A DNA stretch of 43,008 nt from Rubrivivax sp. (GTDB lineage: Bacteria; Pseudomonadota; Gammaproteobacteria; Burkholderiales; Burkholderiaceae_C), in the NCBI GenBank assembly GCA_016789865.1, contig JAEUPC010000238.1:1-43008 (forward strand), read 5' to 3'. A model generated the notes under the pieces. That model saw only the letters and a list, made by a program, of their open reading frames with translations, had not been told where the DNA came from and ran no database searches. Shown here one piece after another: positions 36,104 to 43,008 of the stretch (positions are counted from its first letter, which is position 1; each line of letters opens with the position of its first letter). Both the position numbers and the translations under genes were made by a program.

Positions 36104-39100
36104 ATGCCCACGCTGATCCCCAACTACACCACCGCCCAGATCGCCGTCATGGGCACCGCGCAGATCGCGGCCCTGACGACGGAGGACTGGGCGGCGTTCA
36201 GCACGGCACAGATCGCGGCGCTGTCGGGCACCCAGATTCCGGTCATCTCCACCACCGGCCTGCGGGTGCTGTCCACGGCGCAGTTCGCGGCCTTCGAGCC
36301 CGCGGACGTCTCGGCCTTCACGCCGACGCAGGTGCAGGCCTTCGCCACGCAGCAGGTGCGGGCGATGACCTCCAGCCAGGTCGGGGCGCTGGTCTCGGCC
36401 CAGGTGGCGGCCCTCAGTACCGCGCAGGTGGTGGCGATCGACTCGGGCGACTTCGCCGCGCTGGCGACGAGCTCGGTGGCGGCCCTGAACAGCGCCCAGG
36501 TGGGCGCGATGGCCAGCGCCCAGATCGCGGCGCTGGAGACCAGCCAGGTGGCCGCGCTGTCCACCGCCGCCGTGCGCGGCCTGGGCTCGGTGCAGATCGC
36601 GGGCCTGGGCAGTGCCGACGTGGCCGCCTTCGGCTCGGCCCAGGTGGCCGCGCTCACCACGACGCAGGTGCGCACGCTGTCCACCGCCCAGGTGCAGGGG
36701 CTGGACAGTGCGGACATGGCCGCGCTCGGCACGGCCGGCGTGGGCGCGCTGGCCAGCCAGCAGCTCAATGCGCTGAACTCGGCGCAGGTGCAGGGCCTCA
36801 CCGCCGCCCAGGTGGCCGCGCTGAACACCGCCCAGCTCTCGCAACTGGGCACCACGCAGGTCGGCGCGCTGGAGACGGCCGACATCGCCGCGCTCACCAC
36901 CGCGCAACTGCAGTCGCTGTCCACCGCCGCCATCGCTGCGCTCACTACCGCCCACGTGGCGGCGCTGTCCACCACGCAGGTGGCGGCACTGGGCACGCGG
37001 CAGATCGCCGCCATGGAGTCGGCCGACTTCGCGGCGCTGTCCACCGTGCAGGTGGCGGCGCTGTCCACCGCGCAGGTGGCGGCCATCACCTCGGCGCAGG
37101 CCGCGGGCTTCGAGACGGCCGACCTGGCCGCGCTGAGCACGGCCCAGGTCCGCGCGATTTCCACCGGTGCGGTGGACGCGCTGACCTCGGCGCAGATCGA
37201 AGGCCTCACGCCGGCCCAGGTGGCGGCGATGAGCACCGCGCAGCTGGCGCGGCTGGACAGCATCAGCGCCGGGCAACTGGCCGCGCTTTCCACCGCACAG
37301 GTGGCCTCGCTCGGCGCGGCCTATGGCGCCACGCTCACCACCGCCGACGTCGCCGCGATGGGCACGGCGCAGCTGCGGCTGCTGTCCACCGGCGCCATCA
37401 GCGGGCTGGACAGCGGCGACATCGCCGCGCTCAGCGCCGACCAGCTCAACGCGCTGACCACCGGCCAGCTGGCCGCCATCGCCACCGCGGCGCTGGCCGG
37501 GTTCGATGGTGCCGACTTCGCCTCGTTCGGCACGCAGCGCCTGGCGGCGCTGACCAGCGTGCAGCTGGGCGCGCTGTCGGGCGCGCAGCTGAACATGCTC
37601 GGCACGCAGCAGATCGCCGCACTCAGCGGCACGCAGATGCGCGGCCTGTCGGGCGCCGACCTCGACGCGCTGACCACCAGCCAGGTGCGCGCGCTCACCA
37701 CGCAGCAGCTGGCCGCGCTCACCACCGAGCAGGTGGCCGGCCTCACCGGCGACATCGGCACGATGACGTCGACGCAGATCAACGCGCTTTCCACTGCGGC
37801 CATCGGCGCGCTGGGCGCCGCGCTGCCCTCGGCGGCCATCCTGACGATGACGCCGGCGGCGATCGCCGGGCTCACCACCGCGCAGCTGGACAGCCTGGCT
37901 GACAACGCCGCGCTGCAAAGCCTCACCACGCAGCAGATCGCCGCGCTGTCCACCGCAGCGATCGACTCGCTTTCCGGCGCCGAAGTCGCCGCGCTCACCA
38001 GCGCCCAGGTGCGCTCGCTGTCGGCGGCGCAGGTGCGTGCGCTGGGCAGCGACGTGGCCTCGCTGGAGACGGCCGATGTGGCGGCGATGAACGCCGGCCA
38101 GATCGGCGCGATGTCCACGACGCAGGTCGACGCGCTCACCGCCGGCCAGCTGGCGGCCATCTCCACCGCCGCCATCACCGGGCTGGCGGCCACGCAGATC
38201 CAGGCGCTGGGCGCCGACATCAACAACCTCGGCACGGCGCAGTTCGCGGCGCTGGCCGGCAGCCAGATGGCCGCGCTCACCACCGCGCAGGTGGCCGGGC
38301 TCGAAGCCGCCGACCTCGCGGCGCTGCGCGCCTCGCAGCTGGCCGCGCTGACCACTGCCGCCGTGCAGGCGATGAGCGCCGGCCAGATCCAGTCGCTCTC
38401 CACGCAGCAGATCCAGGGCTTCAGCGCCAACCAGCTCAACGCGATGGGCACCGGCGACTTCTCGGTCATGGAGACGGCCGACCTCGCGGCGCTCACGCCC
38501 GCGCAGATGGCCGGCCTGCAAAGCGGCCTGCTGGCCGCCGTGTCGCAGCACGCCTCGGTGTTCTCGTCGGCGCAGCTGGCCGCGCTCAGCTCGGCGCAGT
38601 TGTCGGCCTTGACCGGCGGCAATCTCGGCAACCTGGGTGCCGATCAGATCGGCGGCACCGGCACGGCCAACATCGCCGCGATGACCACCGCCGAGATCGC
38701 CGCGCTCACCACGGCGCAGATCGCGGGCCTGTCCACGGCGCAGATCCGGGTGCTGGGCACCGACGACATCGTCGCGCTCACCGACGACCAGCTCGGCGCG
38801 CTGCGCACGCAGCAGATCGCCGCGCTGATGACGCAGCAGTTCGCCGCGCTCGGCACCACCGACCTGAACCTGTTCGCCTCGGCGCAGGTGGCCGGCTTCA
38901 CCAGCGCGCAGCTGGGCACGCTCAGCCCGGCCGCGCTGGCGGCACTGGGCACCACGCAGTACGCGGGACTCACCTCCGCGCAGCTGGCGGCGATCTCCAA
39001 CGACCAGGCCGCGGCGCTGGAAACGGCCGACCTCGCGGCGATCCGCGCCAACCAGATCGCCGGTCTGCGCAATACCGCCGTGGCGGCGCTTGGCAGTGCG

Positions 39101-42100
39101 CAGGTCGCCGCGCTCAGCACCGAGCAACTGGCGGCGATGAGCACGCTGCAGATCCGCGCCATCGAGCCCGATGACCTGGCGGCGATTGCCACCGGCCACA
39201 TCGCCCTCCTCGGCACCGCGCAGGTGGCGTCGCTGGCCACGCAGCAACTGGCCGCGCTCACGACCGATCAGCTCAATGCGCTGGGCACCACGCAGACGGC
39301 GGCGCTGACGGCGGCGCAGATCGCCGGCATGTCGCCTTCGGCGCTGGCGGCCTTCGGCACGCAGACCTTCGCCGCGCTCACCTCGGCGCAGGTGGCAGCA
39401 CTGACCCCCGACCAGATGGCGGCGATGCAGACGGCCGACCTGGCCGCGCTGACGACGGCGCGCATGAGCGCCATCAACACCGCGGCGATCGCCGCGCTGA
39501 GCGCCGACCAGGTGGGCGCGCTCACCACCTCGCAGCTGCGGGCGCTGAACATCAACCAGATCCGCGCCATGCAGCCCGAGGACCTGGCGGGCCTTTCCAG
39601 CAGCACGCTCGGCACGCTGAGCACGACGCAGCTCTCGGCGCTGACCACGGCGCAGCTGGAAGGCCTGTCGGCCGGCCAGCTGAACGGCTTGACGGCGCCG
39701 CAGATGGCCTCGCTCACCGCGCAGCAGGTCGCCAGCCTGGAGCCGGGCAAGCTGGCGGGGCTGGGCACGACGCAGTTCTCCGGTCTCACCGCCGCGCAGG
39801 TGGCGGCGATGACCACCGCGCAGGTCTCGCAACTGGAAGGCGCCGACATCGCCGCGCTCGGCACGGCGCAGATCCGCGCGTTCGGCACGGCGGCGATCGT
39901 GGCGCTGGGCGCCGACCAGATCGGCGCGCTCACCACCGCGCAGGCCGCGGCACTCTCGGTCGAGCAGCTGCGCGCCATCGAAGTGGCCGATATGGGCGGC
40001 CTGACCACCGCGGCGCTGGCCGCGCTGACCAGCGGCCAGATGGCCGCACTCAGCAGCGCGCAGCTGGCAGCGCTTTCCGGCGACCAGCTGGCGCAGATGG
40101 GCACGGCGCAGATCGCCGCGCTGTCCACGGCGCAGATCGCGGCGATGACGCCCGAGCAGCTGAACCAGCTCTCCACCGCGCAGTTCGCGCGCATGACGGC
40201 CGCGCAGGTGGCCGCCCTCACCACCGCGCAGATGGCGGCGCTGGAGGGCGAGAACCTCGCCGCCCTCACGAGCACGCAGGTCGCCGCGCTGCGCACCGCG
40301 CAGATCGAGGCCCTGTCGGCCGAGGCGCTGCAGGCGCTGACCACCGCGCAGGCCGCGGTGCTTTCCACCGCGCAGGTGCGGGCCATCGAGGCGGCCGACC
40401 TGGCGCAGATGGAAACCGCCGACATCGCCGCGCTGACCAGCGGCGCCGTGGCCGCGCTGCGCGACGCGCAGGTCAACGCGCTCACCGGCGAGCAGCTGGC
40501 GGGCCTCGGCACGGCGCAGGTGCGCGCGCTTGCGACCGCGCAGTTCGCGCTGCTCGACGCCGACGACATGGCGGCGCTGACCACCGCGCAGGTGGCGGCG
40601 CTCGCCACCGCGCAGGTGGCGTCGCTGACCAACACACAGTTCGCCGCGCTCGGCAGCGACGACCTGGCGGCGCTTTCCACCGCGCAACTGGCGGCGCTGG
40701 CGCCATCGAACATCGCCGCGCTCGGCGCCGACGTGGTGGCCGGCTTCACCACCGCGCAAGCGGCCGCGCTGACCACCGCGCAGATCGCCGCGCTGACCAC
40801 CGCCCAGGTGGCGCAGATGGAGACGGCCGACCTCGCCGCGCTCGGCACGGCGCAGGTGCGCTCGCTGTCGGTCGACCAGATCGATGCCCTGTCGGCCGAC
40901 CAGCTGGGCGCGCTGCGCACCGCGCAGGTGGCGGCCCTGTCCACCGCGCAGGTGGCGGCCATCGACCCCGACAAGCTCATCGCTCTCGGCACGGCGCAGT
41001 TCGCCGCGCTCACCACCGAGCAGGTGGCCGCGCTCACCGCCGGCCAGTCGGCAGTGCTGGAGAACGCCGACCTCGCTGCGCTTTCCACCGCGCAGGTGGC
41101 GGCCCTGTCGGCCACCACGCTGGCGGCGATGGAGGGCAGCCACTTCGGCGCCCTCGGTACCACCCAAGCCGCGGCGCTGCGGGCCTCGCAAATCACGGCC
41201 ATCGACGCCGCCGACATCGCCGGCTTCGGCACCAGCAACCTTGCGGCGTTGAACAGCGCCGCGCTGCGCTCGCTTTCCGGCGCGCAGCTCGGGGTCATCG
41301 AGGCCGAGCAGCTGGCCCAGCTGGGCACGGCGCAGATCGCCGCCCTGCTGACCGAGCAGGTGGCCGCGCTGTCGGCGGCGCAGCTCGCGGGCCTGAACAC
41401 CGCGCAATTCGCCGCGATGGGCACGGCGCAGATCGCCGCCTTCACCACTGCGCAGGCCGCGGAGATGGAGACAGCCGACCTGGCCGCGCTTTCCACCGCG
41501 CAATTGCGCGCGCTGGCTGCCGACAACATCACCCGCCTGAGCGTGGACGCCGTGCGTGCGCTTTCCACCGCGCAGGTGGCAGCGCTGACCACCGCGCAAG
41601 TGGCGGCACTCACCCCCGAGCAGGTGGCCGGCATGGAGACGGCCGACCTCGCCGCGCTGTCGGCCGCGCAACTGGCGGCGCTTTCCAGCGCGCAGTCGGG
41701 GGCACTCACCAATGACCAGCTGGGGGCGCTGGGCACCGCGCAAGTGGTGGCCTGGGGCACCGCGGGCATCGCAGCGATGACGCCGGAGGCCATCGCCGCG
41801 CTCAACACCGCGCAGATTGCTGCCTTCAGCACGGCGCAAGTCGCCACGCTGAGCGCGCAGCAGGCCGCGGCGCTGGAGACCGACGACCTCGCGGCGCTGT
41901 CGGCCGCTCAGGTGCGCGCGCTCACCGCCTCGGCCATCGGGGCGCTGGCCCCGGCCGCCGTGGCCGCACTCGGCAGCGAGCAGGTGGCGGCGCTGAACAG
42001 CGCGCAAGTGGCGGCGCTCTCGGCCGAGCAGATGCAGGCCGTCGAGACGGCCGACATCGCCGCCATGACCACCGCGCAGGTGGCCGGCCTGACGACCGTG

Positions 42101-43008
42101 CAGCTCGATGCGCTCGACACGTCGCAACTGGCGGCCTTCGGCACGCGCCACATCGCGGCGATGACGACGGCGCAGATCGCGTCGCTGCAGCCCGATGACC
42201 TGGCCGCGCTGGGCACCGCGCAGTTCGCCGCGCTCACCACCGCGCAGGTGGCGGCGCTCACCGCCGACCAGGCGGCGGCCATGGAGACGGCCGACCTCGC
42301 CGCGCTCTCCGTGGCGCAGGTGCGCGCGCTCAGCCCGGCTGCGGTGGCCGCACTGTCGGCCGGTGCCATCGCCGCGCTCACCACGCAGCAGGCCGGTGCG
42401 CTGACCACGCAGCAGATCGCCCAGCTCAATGCCGACCAGGTGGCCGCGCTGGAGACCGCCGACCTCGCCGCGCTGGGCGTGCCGCAACTGGCCGGCTTCA
42501 CCACCGCGCAGATGCAGGCGCTATCCACCGACCAGCTGGCGGCGTTCAACACCCGCCAGGTGGCCGGGCTGAGTGCCGACCAGCTGGCGGCCATCGAGCC
42601 CGACCGGCTGGCCACCCTGGGCACCGCGCAGTTCGCCGCGCTCACCACTGCGCAGGTGGCCGCGCTCAGCGCCGCGCAGGCCGAGCAGATGGAAACGGCC
42701 GATGTGGCGGCGCTGTCCACCGCGCAACTGCGGGCCCTCGGCACCGAGGCGCTGGCGGCGTTGTCCACCGGCGCCATCGCCGGCCTGGGCACGGCGCAGG
42801 TCGCTTTGCTCACCACCGAGCAGGTGGCTGCGCTGCGTGAAGAGCAACTGCAGGCCGTGCAGACCGCCGACCTGGCCGCGATGAGCACCGCGCAGCTGGC
42901 CGCACTCGGCACGAGCGGCATCGACCAGCTCACCACCGATCAACTCGCCGCGCTCACCACGCGCCAGGTGGCCGCGCTGTCGGCCGACCAGGTGGCGGTG
43001 ATCGACGC
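36104..43008 (+). CDS. Giant octapeptide-repeat protein, 3-prime end outside window
   Basis: ATG 36104, preceded by AAGGA at a good distance, opens a frame with no stop in what I read, still open at the window end (at least 2301 codons plus two bases; the phase agrees at start, middle and end). After MPTLIPNY the protein is almost wholly an 8-residue repeat, consensus [STGE]-T-A-Q-[VIL]-A-A-[LM], rich in Ala, Thr, Leu, Gln and Ser; I see no Cys in the parts translated. There is no N-terminal signal peptide, so if secreted it would need a C-terminal (type I-like) or other signal outside the window. Interruptions to the octad register occur in the N-terminal half. Similar Thr/Ala/Gln/Leu repeat proteins are annotated as hypothetical in Burkholderiales; no function is established to my knowledge. 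Surface adhesin or structural filament is inference. Confidence 0.88.
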   Translation, partial: MPTLIPNYTTAQIAVMGTAQIAALTTEDWAAFSTAQIAALSGTQIPVISTTGLRVLSTAQFAAFEPADVSAFTPTQVQAFATQQVRAMTSSQVGALVSAQVAALSTAQVVAIDSGDFAALATSSVAALNSAQVGAMASAQIAALETSQVAALSTAAVRGLGSVQIAGLGSADVAAFGSAQVAALTTTQVRTLSTAQVQGLDSADMAALGTAGVGALASQQLNALNSAQVQGLTAAQVAALNTAQLSQLGTTQVGALETADIAALTTAQLQSLSTAAIAALTTAHVAALSTTQVAALGTRQIAAMESADFAALSTVQVAALSTAQVAAITSAQAAGFETADLAALSTAQVRAISTGAVDALTSAQIEGLTPAQVAAMSTAQLARLDSISAGQLAALSTAQVASLGAAYGATLTTADVAAMGTAQLRLLSTGAISGLDSGDIAALSADQLNALTTGQLAAIATAALAGFDGADFASFGTQRLAALTSVQLGALSGAQLNMLGTQQIAALSGTQMRGLSGADLDALTTSQVRALTTQQLAALTTEQVAGLTGDIGTMTSTQINALSTAAIGALGAALPSAAILTMTPAAIAGLTTAQLDSLADNAALQSLTTQQIAALSTAAIDSLSGAEVAALTSAQVRSLSAAQVRALGSDVASLETADVAAMNAGQIGAMSTTQVDALTAGQLAAISTAAITGLAATQIQALGADINNLGTAQFAALAGSQMAALTTAQVAGLEAADLAALRASQLAALTTAAVQAMSAGQIQSLSTQQIQGFSANQLNAMGTGDFSVMETADLAALTPAQMAGLQSGLLAAVSQHASVFSSAQLAALSSAQLSALTGGNLGNLGADQIGGTGTANIAAMTTAEIAALTTAQIAGLSTAQIRVLGTDDIVALTDDQLGALRTQQIAALMTQQFAALGTTDLNLFASAQVAGFTSAQLGTLSPAALAALGTTQYAGLTSAQLAAISNDQAAALETADLAAIRANQIAGLRNTAVAALGSAQVAALSTEQLAAMSTLQIRAIEPDDLAAIATGHIALLGTAQVASLATQQLAALTTDQLNALGTTQTAALTAAQIAGMSPSALAAFGTQTFAALTSAQVAALTPDQMAAMQTADLAALTTARMSAINTAAIAALSADQVGALTTSQLRALNINQIRAMQPEDLAGLSSSTLGTLSTTQLSALTTAQLEGLSAGQLNGLTAPQMASLTAQQVASLEPGKLAGLGTTQFSGLTAAQVAAMTTAQVSQLEGADIAALGTAQIRAFGTAAIVALGADQIGALTTAQAAALSVEQLRAIEVADMGGLTTAALAALTSGQMAALSSAQLAALSGDQLAQMGTAQIAALSTAQIAAMTPEQLNQLSTAQFARMTAAQVAALTTAQMAALEGENLAALTSTQVAALRTAQIEALSAEALQALTTAQAAVLSTAQVRAIEAADLAQMETADIAALTSGAVAALRDAQVNALTGEQLAGLGTAQVRALATAQFALLDADDMAALTTAQVAALATAQVASLTNTQFAALGSDDLAALSTAQLAALAPSNIAALGADVVAGFTTAQAAALTTAQIAALTTAQVAQMETADLAALGTAQVRSLSVDQIDALSADQLGALRTAQVAALSTAQVAAIDPDKLIALGTAQFAALTTEQVAALTAGQSAVLENADLAALSTAQVAALSATTLAAMEGSHFGALGTTQAAALRASQITAIDAADIAGFGTSNLAALNSAALRSLSGAQLGVIEAEQLAQLGTAQIAALLTEQVAALSAAQLAGLNTAQFAAMGTAQIAAFTTAQAAEMETADLAALSTAQLRALAADNITRLSVDAVRALSTAQVAALTTAQVAALTPEQVAGMETADLAALSAAQLAALSSAQSGALTNDQLGALGTAQVVAWGTAGIAAMTPEAIAALNTAQIAAFSTAQVATLSAQQAAALETDDLAALSAAQVRALTASAIGALAPAAVAALGSEQVAALNSAQVAALSAEQMQAVETADIAAMTTAQVAGLTTVQLDALDTSQLAAFGTRHIAAMTTAQIASLQPDDLAALGTAQFAALTTAQVAALTADQAAAMETADLAALSVAQVRALSPAAVAALSAGAIAALTTQQAGALTTQQIAQLNADQVAALETADLAALGVPQLAGFTTAQMQALSTDQLAAFNTRQVAGLSADQLAAIEPDRLATLGTAQFAALTTAQVAALSAAQAEQMETADVAALSTAQLRALGTEALAALSTGAIAGLGTAQVALLTTEQVAALREEQLQAVQTADLAAMSTAQLAALGTSGIDQLTTDQLAALTTRQVAALSADQVAVID
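36128..43008 (+). repeat. 24-bp coding tandem repeat with 408-bp super-repeat
   Basis: The 24-bp units encode octads such as STAQVAAL. In the C-terminal part an acidic octad, ETADLAAL or a close variant, recurs at alternating gaps of 10 and 7 octads, giving a 17-octad (136-residue, 408-bp) unit. Equivalent codons at 41804, 42212 and 42620 (the G/N of the octad before the QFAAL-type block) are exactly 408 bp apart. The octads in between are diverged, so the array is old rather than a recent expansion. Confidence 0.88.

Noticed and set aside
35984-42487. 2167-codon open frame on the minus strand opposite the giant repeat gene
   Set aside because: It is the antisense shadow of a highly regular 24-bp coding repeat; the plus frame has a start with ribosome binding site, a coherent octad protein and correct codon bias, while the antisense translation is a His/Arg/Gly-rich artefact.
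36104-43008. CRISPR-like regular repeats
   Set aside because: The period is 24 bp without unique spacers, the units are diverged and the whole stretch is one open reading frame.

Overview
The window is about 70 percent GC, gene-dense and strongly biased to G/C at third codon positions. Its content points to a Burkholderiales-type betaproteobacterium (Rubrivivax, Leptothrix or Ideonella-like): a LivKHMGF-type transporter with a fused permease-ATPase, CaiB/enoyl-CoA hydratase/amidohydrolase catabolic genes, LytS/LytR-type regulators, and GC-rich dispersed hairpin repeats. That placement is inference. I see no rRNA, tRNA, CRISPR array or complete insertion sequence.

Layout. Positions 1-127 hold the tail of an unidentified gene. 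Positions 222-587 hold a structured dispersed repeat (copy A). From 653 to 5817 a minus-strand set encodes a Rieske oxygenase, an AlkC-like DNA glycosylase with a C-terminal Ig-like part, a cytochrome P450 and a class V aminotransferase. From 5941 to 10441, on the plus strand, lie riboflavin synthase, a MetE-like methyltransferase overlapping a UPF0149/SEC-C protein, and an MtfA-type peptidase. From 10740 to 18990 a plus-strand catabolic run encodes a five-function ABC importer (binding protein, permease, permease-ATPase fusion, ATPase), an intradiol dioxygenase, a citryl-CoA-lyase-like protein and a CaiB-type CoA-transferase. It probably takes up and degrades an aromatic or organic acid. Copy B of the dispersed repeat (19041-19410) follows in inverted orientation, so A and B bracket this 18.5 kb.

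From 19415 to 27834 five minus-strand genes follow. Downstream are an enoyl-CoA hydratase and an amidohydrolase. Upstream is a three-gene set that is the best candidate for an undescribed system: a TIR-domain protein with an apparent inactive-STAND-like domain, a MoxR-type AAA+ ATPase, and a 1398-residue membrane protein with a possible degenerate vWA-like region and an Ig-like C-terminus. It resembles the TIR/MoxR/vWA-associated conflict systems known from comparative genomics, in an arrangement I do not recognise.

From 27976 to 33718 the plus strand carries a PhoD-like phosphatase, a PEP mutase/isocitrate lyase family protein, a Gfo/Idh/MocA oxidoreductase and an exported protein with four rhodanese-like units. 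A LytS-type kinase and LytTR response regulator (33746-35779, minus) end the ordinary genes. From 36104 to the window end runs a giant open frame of at least 2301 codons made of an 8-residue repeat (consensus roughly xTAQVAAL). Its C-terminal part is organised into 17-octad (136-residue, 408-bp) super-repeats. A sequence resembling a flagellar sigma-28 promoter with exact 11-bp spacing lies about 94 bp upstream of its start.

The window is also rich in short tandem repeats of period 7, 8, 9 and 13 bp, and in dispersed palindromic repeats, one pair of which has become the coding linker of the permease-ATPase fusion.
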